Source: an uncultured Agathobacter sp. | Lineage (GTDB): Bacteria > Bacillota > Clostridia > Lachnospirales > Lachnospiraceae | NCBI GenBank assembly: GCA_934307695.1 | Contig: CAKRCS010000001.1 | Location: 310,001 to 374,000 of the forward strand | Reading direction: 5' to 3' | Length of the DNA: 64,000 nucleotides | Shown: one piece after another, positions 1 to 9,774 of the stretch | Numbering within the stretch: the first letter of the stretch is position 1 | Layout of the letters: every line of letters begins with the position of its first letter | Program-made: the position numbers and the translations under genes | The notes under the pieces: generated by a model | The model's database searches: none | What the model was told of the DNA's origin: nothing | The model's input: only the letters and a program-made list of their open reading frames with translations

Positions 1-1
1 A

Positions 2-505
2 TCAAAGCTCCTCAAATGAAATCTGATGCTGGCTCAAAAAGCGCCTCATCAGCTTATCCCACTCGGTATCGAGGCTCTTGTCGGTGGAGAAGATGCGATA
101 GGAGATCCCGGTGGTGAGAGTCAGCATCTGGTTTTGGAATTTGAGGTTGAAAAAGACACCGGACAGATCGGATTCGGTATAGCTGCTGCTTATCGCGGCA
201 AGTGTCTTGCGCAGATTTTCCGGTGACAGGCAAAAGACGAAACGAAAGGCGGCAGGAGCTTTTTTGCCTTTGATCAGATCAAAGCAGTTGCCGCGCAGCA
301 TGGAGAAGGGCAGCATGGGATAACCGGTCAGTTGAAGCTCCTCCAGCTCATTTTCCGTGTAAAAATCCTTCGTGATATGTCCGTCTATGATGTAGGTGGC
401 AGCACCTGTGATCACAGCCTCCTGCAACAGAAAGTGGTCAAAGGTGTCGGTCTTTAAAAATGTGTTCATGAAGCCTTTCAAATCGGTCAGTTGTAATGCG
501 ATCAT
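2..505 (-). CDS. DUF5721 family protein
   Basis: A 167-residue cytoplasmic protein with no signal peptide or membrane segment; its stop codon lies at the very first bases of the window, so the gene is complete. The start MIALQLTDLKGFMN and the internal IDGHITKDFYTENELEEL and KGKKAPAAFRFVFCLSPEN stretches match what I recall of DUF5721, a small family largely confined to Lachnospiraceae. No catalytic motif is visible and the function is unknown. It is transcribed leftward, divergent from the aminopeptidase gene, leaving a roughly 200-bp shared upstream region. Confidence 0.8.
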   Translation of the reverse strand: MIALQLTDLKGFMNTFLKTDTFDHFLLQEAVITGAATYIIDGHITKDFYTENELEELQLTGYPMLPFSMLRGNCFDLIKGKKAPAAFRFVFCLSPENLRKTLAAISSSYTESDLSGVFFNLKFQNQMLTLTTGISYRIFSTDKSLDTEWDKLMRRFLSQHQISFEEL

Positions 506-707
506 ACATTCTCCCCTGCAAAAAATTCTTCAATACTTTCCTTATTTTATATCCTGTCAAAAAAGCGGTCAAGCGAGAATTGTTTTTTGCGGCGAATTAG
601 CGTAAGATGTTACTGAAAGAAAATTTGCAGCGCAAACATAGTAAAATGAATATGGTGGTGCTGCATGTTATCTATAAAAGAATGAGGCTAAAGGAGAGAG
701 AAACAAG

Positions 708-2024
708 ATGAGACAGGATTGTTTGATCGAGACACTAAAACGCGGTGTTTCCCCGTTTGAAACGGTACAGGCGGGCAAGGAACGGCTGCTGGAGAATGGT
801 TTTACGGAGTTAAATTACGGAACACAGTGGGAGCTTGTGCCGGGCGGCAGATATGTCGTGAACCACCACGGGACAACACTTTTTGCATTTACGGTAGGAA
901 GCAATATCAAGGAGACGTTAGCGGCAAAGAGAACCGGGGAGTCCTCGGACATGCCGCTTCGCATGGCTGCCGCCCATACGGATTATCCGTGCCTGCGCAT
1001 CAAGCCGAACGCGGATTTTAAGACGGACGTATACGCACAGGTGAACGTGGAGGTATATGGAGGACCAATCTTAAATACCTGGTTTGACCGTCCACTCGGA
1101 CTTGCCGGAAGAGTTATGGTAAAAAGCGGGAATGTCCTTGCGCCGCGGACAATCCTGTACCGCTCAAAGAAACCGCTTATGATCGTGCCGAACCTTGCGA
1201 TCCACATGAACCGCGACGTGAACAAGGGCGTTGAGATCAATAACCAGATTGATCTGATGCCGGTTGTGGATCTGCTTTTGCAGGAGGAGACGACCACGGA
1301 TTATTTCCTGACCTTTTTAGCGGAGGAGCTTTCCGTCTTAAAAGAGGATATTTTGGACTTTGAGTTAAACACCTATATTATGGAAGATCCGCAGTATGTC
1401 GGGTGCAGGGATACGATGCTTTCCGCACCGCGCCTGGACAACCAGACCTCAGTATGTGCACTTTTGACTGCGATCATTGAGGCGGAGCGTGCGGACGGCG
1501 TGAATCTGATCGCACTGTTTGACCATGAGGAGATTGGCAACACCTCCAAGCAGGGTGCAGCATCCATTCTGCTGCATGATATGGTACACCGCATCCTTAA
1601 GAATCTGGGCGCGGGCGAGGAGATGACGGAGCAGATCATCTATCAGGCAATGCTCTTATCTGTCGATGTGGCTCACGGACTGCATCCGAACAAGGCGGGC
1701 AAGATGGACATCACCAACCATCCGGTACTTGGTAAGGGATTCTGCATCAAGCAGGCGTGCTCACAGTCCTATGCGACGGACGCGGAAGCAATCTCGATCT
1801 TCCGGCAGATCTGTGACAGCAGACAGGTGCCGTATCAGATCTTTGTCAACCGTTCAGACGTAAGGGGCGGTGGCACACTGGGATCTGTGGCATCGACACT
1901 CCTTCCGGTAAAGACGGTCGATATCGGAATCCCGCTTTTATCCATGCATTCTGCAAGAGAGCTTATGGGTGCAACGGATATTGATGCACTCACGGATGCA
2001 GTCAGTGCATTCTTTATGTTATAA
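708..2024 (+). CDS. apeB: M18 family aminopeptidase
   Basis: A 438-residue metallo-aminopeptidase of peptidase family M18, which removes acidic or other N-terminal residues from peptides in the cytoplasm using two metal ions. The metal and catalytic positions can be read in order: HTD in AAAHTDYPCLRIKP, the bridging Asp in SAPRLDNQTS, the Glu pair in FDHEEIGNTS, Asp in SVDVAHGLHPN, and the final His in MHSARELMG. Length and order fit the bacterial M18 enzymes. The start follows AAAGGAGAGAGAAACAAG, a strong ribosome site. It appears to be a single-gene unit ahead of the degV gene. Confidence 0.93.
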   Translation: MRQDCLIETLKRGVSPFETVQAGKERLLENGFTELNYGTQWELVPGGRYVVNHHGTTLFAFTVGSNIKETLAAKRTGESSDMPLRMAAAHTDYPCLRIKPNADFKTDVYAQVNVEVYGGPILNTWFDRPLGLAGRVMVKSGNVLAPRTILYRSKKPLMIVPNLAIHMNRDVNKGVEINNQIDLMPVVDLLLQEETTTDYFLTFLAEELSVLKEDILDFELNTYIMEDPQYVGCRDTMLSAPRLDNQTSVCALLTAIIEAERADGVNLIALFDHEEIGNTSKQGAASILLHDMVHRILKNLGAGEEMTEQIIYQAMLLSVDVAHGLHPNKAGKMDITNHPVLGKGFCIKQACSQSYATDAEAISIFRQICDSRQVPYQIFVNRSDVRGGGTLGSVASTLLPVKTVDIGIPLLSMHSARELMGATDIDALTDAVSAFFML

Positions 2025-2165
2025 GAAAATACGTTTTCCATATAGCTGTCTGACCGGAAATGGAAAATGGTGGTACTAATTTTGTTTTTCTCTTTACAAG
2101 TATGGGTTTTCGTGTTAATGTTATGTAGTAATAAAAACTACGTTTGATAGAAAAGGAAACATATT

Positions 2166-3005
2166 ATGTATAAAATTGTCATTGACAGTTGCGGAGAATT
2201 AACAGAAGAGTTAAAGGCAGATGGACATTTTTGCAATGTGCCATTGGAGCTGGATATAGATGGAACAAAGATTATTGATGATGAGACCTTCGATCAGGCA
2301 GATTTTCTGGAGCGTGTAAGAAAAAGCCATAAGGGACCGCATTCGGCATGTCCGTCCCCGGAGCGTTACATGCATGCGTATGAGGGTGAGGCAGAGAATG
2401 TTTATGTGGTCACACTTTCCGCGAAGCTGAGCGGTTCTTACAATAGTGCGATGGTTGCAGCATCCATGTACGAGGAAGAGCATGAGGACAAGAAAAACAT
2501 CTATGTGTTCAATTCCAAATCGGCATCCATTGGAGAGACACTGATCGGATTGAAGGTACAGGAGCTTGAGGAAGCGGGGCTTCCATTTGAGGAGGTCTGC
2601 AGGCAGACCGAGACCTACATCAGCGGGATGAACACCTTCTTTGTGCTTGAGACACTTGAGACTCTGCGCAAGGCAGGACGTCTCAGCAATTTCAAGGCAC
2701 TGGTTGCCAATACACTGAATATCAAGCCGGTGATGGGTTCTACGGATGAGGGCACCATCCAGCAGCTTGGCCAGGCAAGAGGCATGAAAAAGGCACTTGC
2801 AAAGATGGTCGAGGATATGCTTGAAAAGACGAGACATTGCGAGGAAAAGGTGTTGGCAATCTCGCATTGCAACTGCCCGGAGCGGGCACAGCTCGTCAAG
2901 GAGACCATTGAGAGTCTCGCACATTTCAAGAAGATCCTGATTGTTGACACGGCTGGAATCTCCAGTATGTATGCCAACGATGGTGGTGTTATCTTAGCCG
3001 TCTGA
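2166..3005 (+). CDS. DegV family protein
   Basis: A 279-residue DegV-fold protein. Family members bind a single fatty acid between two domains and several act as FakB, presenting fatty acid to the kinase FakA for phosphorylation; which lipid this one binds cannot be told. The N-terminal IVIDSCGEL, the loop around SCSPER-like PHSACPSPERY, the LSAKLSGSYNSA motif that holds the carboxylate, and LETLRKAGRLS are all recognisable. It is followed by a clear intrinsic terminator, so it is probably monocistronic. No FakA gene is in the window. Confidence 0.9.
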   Translation: MYKIVIDSCGELTEELKADGHFCNVPLELDIDGTKIIDDETFDQADFLERVRKSHKGPHSACPSPERYMHAYEGEAENVYVVTLSAKLSGSYNSAMVAASMYEEEHEDKKNIYVFNSKSASIGETLIGLKVQELEEAGLPFEEVCRQTETYISGMNTFFVLETLETLRKAGRLSNFKALVANTLNIKPVMGSTDEGTIQQLGQARGMKKALAKMVEDMLEKTRHCEEKVLAISHCNCPERAQLVKETIESLAHFKKILIVDTAGISSMYANDGGVILAV

Positions 3006-3024
3006 TCTATACACGATTTTGTTA

Positions 3025-3067
3025 AGACCTCCCGGTGTCTGCGGATTGCATACACGGGAGGTTTTTT
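3025..3067 (+). terminator. intrinsic terminator after the DegV gene
   Basis: Inverted arms ACCTCCCGGTGT and ACACGGGAGGT enclose a short loop and are followed by a run of six T. It sits inside the longest open frame of the next gene, which argues that folC starts downstream of it. Confidence 0.85.
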
Positions 3068-3078
3068 GGGAGTTTAAG

Positions 3079-4332
3079 ATGAAAAACTACACTTACGAAG
3101 AAATACAGGAAAAGATAAATCATGCGAGTACCTTCGGCAGCCTGCCGGGAGTGGAGATCAGCCGGATATTGCTGGAAAAGCTGGGACACCCGGAGAAGGA
3201 CATTCCGTTTGTGCATGTGGCGGGAACAAACGGAAAAGGCTCGGTGTGCGCCTTTTTAAGCAGCATTCTGATTGCTGGGGGCTGGAAGGTCGGGACGTTT
3301 ACCTCGCCGCACCTGATCGACTTTGAGGAGCGGATAACGGTAAATGGGGTGCAGATCCCGAAAGCGGATGTGGCAAGACTTGGAAACGAGGTTTTGGATC
3401 TGCCACTTGACATCCAGCCGACGATGTTTGATTACTGCATGGCGATCGCACTTTTGTATTTTAAGGAGCAGCAGTGCGATGTCCTTGTGATGGAGACCGG
3501 TCTCGGAGGGCGGCTCGACTCTACAAACGCGATCGGTGTCCCGGCGGTGTCGGTCATCACGAAGATCGGGTATGATCACGTCGCAATACTCGGCAATACG
3601 TTAGCGAAGATCGCTGCGGAAAAGGCGGGGATCTTCAAAAATGGCTCCTATCTTGTGATGGAGCAGCAGGAGCAGGAAGCGCTGGAGGTATTGGTGGCAG
3701 CGGCAGAAGAGAACTGCCCAAAGGCATACGCGATTGTTTCCGACGCAGACATTGCGTGGGCGAAGAGCCAGAAGCTTAAGCTTCTTGGAACCCATCAGTG
3801 GGAGAATGCGGCGGCGGCAGCACTCGCGGCGGAGCATCTGATCCGGCAGCTTTGTCCGGATATGGAGGATGTGGCGCGAAAGAAGCTGATCGAATCGGGG
3901 CTTTCACATGCCACCTGGCAGGGCCGCATGGAGCTTTTGTCGGAAAAACCGTTTTTTATGGTGGATGGGGCACACAACAGCAATGGAGTGACAGCACTGC
4001 TTAACAGCTTAAAATATCTGTATCCGGGAGAAAAATTCCATTTCGTCATGGGTGTTATGGCAGATAAGGATTACGAGGAGATGGTGCGGCTGCTTGTCCC
4101 GGTGGCGGGAAGCTTCTGGACGGTCACTCCGGAGAATCACAGGGCACTTCAGGGACAGAAGCTTGCCGGATTTATAAGCACCTTCGGGATTCCAACAAAA
4201 AACTATGAGCGGATACAAGATGTTGTGAATGAAATCCTGCATGACACTTTATGTAGTGACAAAATCATTGCATTTGGTTCCCTTTACTTTATCGGGGAAT
4301 TGAAAAATATCTGGAACACAGTCAGGTTATAG
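3079..4332 (+). CDS. folC: folylpolyglutamate synthase/dihydrofolate synthase
   Basis: A 417-residue Mur-ligase-family enzyme that adds glutamate to dihydropteroate and to folates with ATP. The P-loop VAGTNGKGSV is near residue 45, followed by TSPHLIDFEERI (folate-site loop), ETGLGGRLDSTN, the KAGIFK lysine motif and the C-terminal DGAHNSNG. An in-frame upstream ATG exists at 3019, but the degV terminator lies between the two and GGGAG precedes the ATG at 3079, so I take 3079. Whether the dihydrofolate synthase activity is retained cannot be judged from sequence alone. Confidence 0.92.
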   Translation: MKNYTYEEIQEKINHASTFGSLPGVEISRILLEKLGHPEKDIPFVHVAGTNGKGSVCAFLSSILIAGGWKVGTFTSPHLIDFEERITVNGVQIPKADVARLGNEVLDLPLDIQPTMFDYCMAIALLYFKEQQCDVLVMETGLGGRLDSTNAIGVPAVSVITKIGYDHVAILGNTLAKIAAEKAGIFKNGSYLVMEQQEQEALEVLVAAAEENCPKAYAIVSDADIAWAKSQKLKLLGTHQWENAAAAALAAEHLIRQLCPDMEDVARKKLIESGLSHATWQGRMELLSEKPFFMVDGAHNSNGVTALLNSLKYLYPGEKFHFVMGVMADKDYEEMVRLLVPVAGSFWTVTPENHRALQGQKLAGFISTFGIPTKNYERIQDVVNEILHDTLCSDKIIAFGSLYFIGELKNIWNTVRL

Positions 4333-4373
4333 CATTCATAATTAAATTTAATATCAAAACTAGCAGTGGAAAC

Positions 4374-4402
4374 TGGACAAATTTTATCGATTGTACTAGA
4401 AT
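4374..4402 (+). promoter_or_regulatory. sigma-A-type promoter of ilvE
   Basis: TGGACA and TAGAAT hexamers separated by 17 bp, placed about 40 bp before the ilvE start codon. Confidence 0.6.
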
Positions 4403-4440
4403 AAACTCAATTTTAGGAATATCAGATGGAGGTAAAGATC

Positions 4441-5466
4441 ATGGAAAAAAAGAATCTTGATTGGGCCAACCTTGGGTTTGGATATACGGTAGCTGATTAT
4501 CGTTATGTGTCCAACTACAAAGATGGAAAGTGGGACGATGGAGCTATCATCACAGACCCGAATGTTGTATTGAATGAGTGCGCAGGCGTATTCCAGTATG
4601 CACAGACCGTATTTGAGGGCTTAAAGGCCTACACGACGGAGGATGGACATATCGTATGCTTCCGCCCTGACCTAAACGCAGAGCGAATGAAGTCTTCCTG
4701 TGAGAGACTTGAGATGCCGGTATTTCCGGTAGAGCGTTTTATCGACGCAGTAGAAAAGGTTGTAAAAGCAAATGAGGCATGGGTTCCGCCATACGGCTCC
4801 GGCGCAACTCTTTACATCCGTCCGTATATGATGGGAACCAACCCGGTTATCGGTGTTAAGCCGGCATCCGAGTATCAGTTCCGTATTTTAGTTACTCCGG
4901 TAGGACCATACTTTAAGGGCGGCGCTAAGCCGATCACGATCCGCGTTTCTGACTTCGACCGTGCGGCACCACACGGAACCGGACACATCAAGGCTGGTCT
5001 TAACTACGCAATGAGCCTTCATGCGATCGTTGATGCACATGAGCAGGGCTATGATGAGAACATGTACCTTGATCCGGGAACAAGAACCTACGTTGAGGAG
5101 ACCGGTGGAGCTAACTTCATCTTCATTACAAAGGATGGCAAGTTCGTAACTCCGAAGTCTGACAGTATTCTTCCTTCCATCACACGCCGTTCCCTGATGG
5201 TAGTTGCAGAGAAATACTGTGGCATGACCGTAGAGCACAGACCGGTTAAGTTCTCCGAGGTTGGGGACTTTGCAGAGTGCGGTCTTTGCGGAACCGCAGC
5301 AGTTATCTCTCCGGTAGGCAAGATCGTTGACCACGGCAAGGAGATCTGCATCCCAAGCGGAATGGACGAGATGGGACCTGGATTAAAGAAGCTGTATGAC
5401 ACCCTGACCGGTATCCAGATGGGAAGAATCGAAGGACCGGAAGGCTGGGTAAAAGTTATTGCATAA
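4441..5466 (+). CDS. ilvE: branched-chain amino acid aminotransferase
   Basis: A 341-residue fold-type IV PLP aminotransferase that transfers amino groups between branched-chain 2-oxo acids and glutamate. Visible hallmarks are YAQTVFEGLKAY near the N-terminus, the PLP lysine region GTGHIKAGLNYA, and EETGGANFIF near residue 215. The length is that of long-form bacterial and eukaryotic BCATs. Of two close ATGs, the one at 4441 has GGAGGT eight bases upstream, while the ATG at 4426 has none. It is closed by a strong terminator and so appears monocistronic. Confidence 0.95.
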   Translation: MEKKNLDWANLGFGYTVADYRYVSNYKDGKWDDGAIITDPNVVLNECAGVFQYAQTVFEGLKAYTTEDGHIVCFRPDLNAERMKSSCERLEMPVFPVERFIDAVEKVVKANEAWVPPYGSGATLYIRPYMMGTNPVIGVKPASEYQFRILVTPVGPYFKGGAKPITIRVSDFDRAAPHGTGHIKAGLNYAMSLHAIVDAHEQGYDENMYLDPGTRTYVEETGGANFIFITKDGKFVTPKSDSILPSITRRSLMVVAEKYCGMTVEHRPVKFSEVGDFAECGLCGTAAVISPVGKIVDHGKEICIPSGMDEMGPGLKKLYDTLTGIQMGRIEGPEGWVKVIA

Positions 5467-5476
5467 TTAGTCTGAC

Positions 5477-5515
5477 TAAAAGGACTCAAACGGATAACCG
5501 TCTGAGTCCTTTTTT
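5477..5515 (+). terminator. intrinsic terminator after ilvE
   Basis: AAAGGACTCA pairs with TGAGTCCTTT around a CGG/CCG inner stem and ends in a T run. Confidence 0.88.
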
Positions 5516-5571
5516 GATGTGTGAGCGACAGACTTCGACATAAAATGCAGTCAAAAAGAGATGTAATAAGC

Positions 5572-5600
5572 TTGTAAAAAGATGCGAAATATCTTACAAT
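5572..5600 (+). promoter_or_regulatory. promoter of the methyltransferase/GGDEF-EAL/hydrolase operon
   Basis: TTGTAA and TACAAT separated by 17 bp. The predicted transcript start near 5606 leaves no leader for the ATGs at 5604-5625 and favours the TTG start at 5643. Confidence 0.6.
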
Positions 5601-5642
5601 AGCTTGTATATTATGCAATACATGCAGTGTGAGGAAACTTAT

Positions 5643-7127
5643 TTGAATCAGATATACGATCAGCTGGGCAACCGGATCGACGTCCGGGGAAACCTAAGCA
5701 AGTTAAGACAACAGATCAAAGTACAGGATGAACGGCAGAAGGCATACGACTGGATCGCGGCGAATGAGCCGCTGCTGAGGGGATTTTTGCAGAGCGAGGA
5801 CGCAAAGACGCGAAAGAACGCAGCCCTTTTGCTCGGAGATGTCGCATATCAGCCATTTATGGAGCTGCTGTGGGAGTCCTATGAGCGGGAGAACACGCTT
5901 TTTGTCAAGAGCGCATATCTGACTGCGCTGTCGCACATGGATGCGAAGCCTCTGCTTGCGCAGATCAAGGACAGGCAGACCGCACTAAGCGAGGAGGAGC
6001 CTTCGGAGGAGAACCGCAAGCATGTCAATGAGGAACTGCATGCGCTCCGGACGATCCTGATCCGGTATGAGGGGATCACACAACATACCTTTGACTTAAA
6101 AGGACAGAAGACCGAGCTTCTTCTGATCGCAAACCGCACACACCGGGAACTGGTGCGCAGAAGTGTTCCTGCGAAGGATACCGAGCTTCATCCACTTGGA
6201 ATTCTTGTCATGACAGATCGCATGGATGAGATCTGGCAGTCGCGCTGCTTTCGGGAGATTGTATTTCCAATCCACACAAAGCCTGCTTTCTTAAGCGCCA
6301 AGCCGGCGGAGGCTGCCAAGGCATTGATGGATGCAGGGATGGTGGAGCAGCTACTGGCGTTACACCGGGAGAATACACCGTTTTATTTCCGTATTGAATG
6401 CAAGAGCAGGATGTCCCTTGAGGAGCGGAGTGCTTTTTCCAAGAAGCTGGCGGATGCACTTGAGACACTTTCCGGAGGGATGCTTGTCAATTCGACCTCC
6501 GACTATGAGATCGAACTGCGGCTGATCGAGAACAAGGACGGCGCCTTCTTCCCATGCCTGAAATGTGCGACACTTAAGGATCACCGCTTTGACTACCGGA
6601 GGAATGCCATCTCGGCATCAATCCATCCTTCAACGGCGGCGCTTCTGGCGAACATTGCAGCCCCATATCTGAAGGAGAACGCACAGATCATGGATCCGTT
6701 CTGCGGAGTCGGGACCATGCTGATCGAGCGCAATCACCTTGTTCCTGCGAAGGAGATGTACGCAACCGATATTTTCGGGGAAGCGATCGCAAAGGGACGT
6801 GAGAACGCGGAGCTTGCCGGGGCAAGGATCAATTTTATCCACCGTGATTTCTTTGATTTTAAACACGATTATCTCTTTGATGAGATCATTACCAATATGC
6901 CGATGCGTGGCAAAAAGAGCCGCGAGGAGATGGATCAGCTATATGGCAGATTCTTTGACAAGGCACTTGAGATCACAAAGAGGGAAGCAGTTATCATTAT
7001 GTATACAAATGAGATCGGTTTTGTGAAAAAGCAGCTTCGGCTGCAACCGCAGCTACGGCTTTTGCAGGAGACCTGCATACAGAGCAAAACCGGCTTTTAT
7101 TTACTGATTATTGAGGTGAAAAAGTAG
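5643..7127 (+). CDS. HEAT-like repeat / RNA-methyltransferase fusion protein
   Basis: A 494-residue protein. The first ~150 residues are amphipathic helices of HEAT-like character (for example TRKNAALLLGDVAYQPFMELL). The C-terminal third is a Rossmann methyltransferase of the TRM11/Trm14/RlmL-like group: the SAM motif DPFCGVGTMLIE is near residue 360, followed by ATDIFGEAIAKGRENAELAG. The catalytic-loop position that is normally (N/D)PPY reads NMPM here. The likely target is guanine N2 of a tRNA or rRNA, but this is inference. GAGG eight bases before a TTG at 5643, plus the promoter position, support that start; longer ATG starts are possible. It is one base from the next gene and probably cotranscribed. 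Confidence 0.78.
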   Translation: MNQIYDQLGNRIDVRGNLSKLRQQIKVQDERQKAYDWIAANEPLLRGFLQSEDAKTRKNAALLLGDVAYQPFMELLWESYERENTLFVKSAYLTALSHMDAKPLLAQIKDRQTALSEEEPSEENRKHVNEELHALRTILIRYEGITQHTFDLKGQKTELLLIANRTHRELVRRSVPAKDTELHPLGILVMTDRMDEIWQSRCFREIVFPIHTKPAFLSAKPAEAAKALMDAGMVEQLLALHRENTPFYFRIECKSRMSLEERSAFSKKLADALETLSGGMLVNSTSDYEIELRLIENKDGAFFPCLKCATLKDHRFDYRRNAISASIHPSTAALLANIAAPYLKENAQIMDPFCGVGTMLIERNHLVPAKEMYATDIFGEAIAKGRENAELAGARINFIHRDFFDFKHDYLFDEIITNMPMRGKKSREEMDQLYGRFFDKALEITKREAVIIMYTNEIGFVKKQLRLQPQLRLLQETCIQSKTGFYLLIIEVKK

Positions 7128-7128
7128 T

Positions 7129-9774
7129 ATGGCAACGAGGAGAGAAGGCGAGGCGCAAGAGCTGTCGCTGATTGACGAGAGCATTCTGCAGCGTTTTCAG
7201 GATCGCTTTAGCGAAGCAAACTGCATATACCTTTCCTGTCTGGGAACAGAGGAGGGACTGATCACGGACAGCTTCGGGGATGAGACTGCCAGACACTATT
7301 TTCAGGAGCAGATCGGACAGGCTGCCTATATGTCGCTGCTTGCAAAGGCAAAGGGCAGTATCGTGGAGAATCTTGTGGAGGAGGAACTACCGCAGAAGCA
7401 TATCAAGCTGTGTGCGGTTTCCACGCGCATTGAGGGCAGGACACAGATCATCTGGATCGTGACTGCCGTGATAAGCGAACGCTTGGAGGAGGGCGAGGAG
7501 CTTCCGGAGGGCATCATAGCCACAACGGAGGAGCGTTTCTACCGATCCATGCAGTTCTTGGAATATCTTTCCAAATCTTTGTTTGTTATCAAGATGGACG
7601 AGCAGATCGCGCAGGATGCATTGCAGCAGAGTGCACAGTCGGAGGCTGATATTGAACGGCAGCTGCATCGTTCGGAGACGATGACACAGATCGTGAATAT
7701 GCTAGAGTCGGAGAATGGCTTCGGCAAGATCGTGGACGACATTTTAAAGATGGTGTGTACCTGTCTGGATTTGTCACGCGCTGCGCTTATCCGCGAGAAC
7801 GTGGACGGACAGACGCTGGATATGATCTGCGAATACGCAAAGGAACGCGACTGGTACCGCATCTCCGAGTACCAGAAAATACCGAAGGAAAAAGCACCGT
7901 TTTTCAACGGAAAGCCATACATGATCTCTTCGGATTCCATGATCCCGGATGCATTTACAAGAATCTTTGAGCCGGAGCATATCACCGCTGCGATATACCA
8001 CCCGGTAACGGTCAACGACCGTGCCATCATGTATCTATGCTTTTTCGAGCAGGAGCGGGAGCGGATCTGGAGCGCGGACGACATTAAGTTCATCAATGAT
8101 GTGAAGCGCATTATCCAGAGCATACTGACAAAGCGCATCACCAAAAATTCCCTTGCAAGCTCCTATGCATCGCTGGAAGCAATCCTTGAAAATGTGGGCT
8201 GTGGAATATATGTGCTGGATCAGGAGAAAAAGACGGTTCTGTATACCAACCAGAAGTTCAAGGAGCTTTTCGCGAACAGCATTTCAAGCGGCAAGATCAA
8301 CCAGATTCTCTTCTCGGACCGCGAGATGGGGCTTAAGAATTATTTCGAGGAAGTGTTCTTCGCAGAGGAGGAGCGCTGGCTGGATGTACACAAATCCCAG
8401 ATCGACTGGGTGGATGGACGCAAGGTGAGCCTGTGTACGATTTATGATATCACCGATAAAAAGGTATACCAGAAGAAGATTGAGAGTCAGGCAAACAATG
8501 ACTTTTTGACCGGATTGTTCAACCGTATGCGGTGTGAGCAGGATCTGGATCGCTTTATCCGCCTCGCAGAGTTAAATGGGACAGAGGGCGCACTTTTGTA
8601 TATCGATCTGGATGACTTTAAGCATATCAATGATGGCTTGGGACACCAGTATGGTGATGTTTTGCTCAAGGCGATCTCCCACAGCCTGCAGAAGATAGAG
8701 GGCGTTGAGAATACCTGTTACCGCATGGGCGGCGACGAGTTTATCGTAATTATTCCGGACAACGCGGCGGGACGCTTGGAGGCGGTCACAAAGGCAGTGC
8801 AGAGCATTTTCTCCCAGCCGTGGTTCTTAAAGGGTGAGGATTATTACTGTACGATGAGCATGGGTATCGCCTGCTTCCCAACCGATGCCAGTTCGGTGCA
8901 GGAACTGATCCGCAAGGCGGATATGGCACTGTTTTCTGCCAAGAAAGAGGGCAAGAACCGTATCGAGTTCTACAATGACAAGGATGCTGTTTTTGCACAT
9001 CGCCGTCTGGATATGGAAAAGAATATGCGAAAGGCGACCTTGGACGAATGCAAAGAGTTCGAGGTCTATTACCAGCCGATCGTGGATATCACAAAGCCGG
9101 GAGATCCGTGCTGTGGAGCGGAGGCGCTGGTACGCTGGAACTCTTCGGAGATGGGATTTGTCTCACCGGTTGACTTCATCCCGCTTGCGGAGTATCTGGG
9201 ACTGATCAATCCGATCGGGGACTTCGTGCTGCGCGAGGCTGCAAAGCGGTGCCGCTACTGGAATGAGATGGGGCATCCGGAGTACAAGGTGAACGTTAAT
9301 CTGTCGGTTGTGCAGTTGCTGCAGAATGACATTGTAAAGAAGGTCAAGACGGTTCTGGATGAGACGCGCGTCAATCCGCAGAACCTGACACTGGAGGTAA
9401 CGGAGAGCCTTGCAATCAACGACATTGACCGCATGAAGACGATCCTTGCACAGATCAAGAGCCTTGGCGTGCGGGTTGCACTGGACGATTTCGGCACGGG
9501 CTACTCTTCCTTAAACCATATCAGGGAGCTTCCAATCGATATCATCAAGATCGACCGGTGCTTTATCGAGCATATTGCAGATGACGATTTTTCGGATGCG
9601 TTTGTCAAGATGGTGTCCGAGCTTGCAGCAACACTTGGGCTGTACATCTGCACGGAGGGCGTTGAGGCTACGGAGCAGTATGAGCTTGTCAAGAGCATGC
9701 ACATCAAGTATATTCAGGGCTACTATTTTGGTAAGCCGATGAGGATAGAAGAATTTGAAAGCAAATACCTATAA
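7129..9774 (+). CDS. GAF/PAS-GGDEF-EAL cyclic-di-GMP enzyme
   Basis: An 881-residue signalling protein. Domains in order: an N-terminal sensor of about 150 residues (PocR-like in feel), a GAF domain at about 200-330, a PAS domain at about 345-440, a GGDEF domain with intact MGGDEF at residue ~533, and an EAL domain with AEALVRW at ~663 and DDFGTGYSS at ~785. Both the synthase and the phosphodiesterase signature residues are present, so it may make, degrade or switch between making and degrading c-di-GMP. No membrane segment is seen, so sensing is probably cytoplasmic. It starts one base after the methyltransferase gene stops and overlaps the hydrolase gene. Confidence 0.92.
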   Translation: MATRREGEAQELSLIDESILQRFQDRFSEANCIYLSCLGTEEGLITDSFGDETARHYFQEQIGQAAYMSLLAKAKGSIVENLVEEELPQKHIKLCAVSTRIEGRTQIIWIVTAVISERLEEGEELPEGIIATTEERFYRSMQFLEYLSKSLFVIKMDEQIAQDALQQSAQSEADIERQLHRSETMTQIVNMLESENGFGKIVDDILKMVCTCLDLSRAALIRENVDGQTLDMICEYAKERDWYRISEYQKIPKEKAPFFNGKPYMISSDSMIPDAFTRIFEPEHITAAIYHPVTVNDRAIMYLCFFEQERERIWSADDIKFINDVKRIIQSILTKRITKNSLASSYASLEAILENVGCGIYVLDQEKKTVLYTNQKFKELFANSISSGKINQILFSDREMGLKNYFEEVFFAEEERWLDVHKSQIDWVDGRKVSLCTIYDITDKKVYQKKIESQANNDFLTGLFNRMRCEQDLDRFIRLAELNGTEGALLYIDLDDFKHINDGLGHQYGDVLLKAISHSLQKIEGVENTCYRMGGDEFIVIIPDNAAGRLEAVTKAVQSIFSQPWFLKGEDYYCTMSMGIACFPTDASSVQELIRKADMALFSAKKEGKNRIEFYNDKDAVFAHRRLDMEKNMRKATLDECKEFEVYYQPIVDITKPGDPCCGAEALVRWNSSEMGFVSPVDFIPLAEYLGLINPIGDFVLREAAKRCRYWNEMGHPEYKVNVNLSVVQLLQNDIVKKVKTVLDETRVNPQNLTLEVTESLAINDIDRMKTILAQIKSLGVRVALDDFGTGYSSLNHIRELPIDIIKIDRCFIEHIADDDFSDAFVKMVSELAATLGLYICTEGVEATEQYELVKSMHIKYIQGYYFGKPMRIEEFESKYL

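Noticed and set aside
2211..2924. A 237-residue minus-strand open frame across the degV gene
   Set aside because: Composition is that of an antisense shadow, there is no ribosome site, and the + strand protein is clearly DegV.
7539..8144. A 201-residue minus-strand frame inside the GGDEF-EAL gene
   Set aside because: It lies wholly antisense to the GAF domain coding region and matches nothing I recognise.
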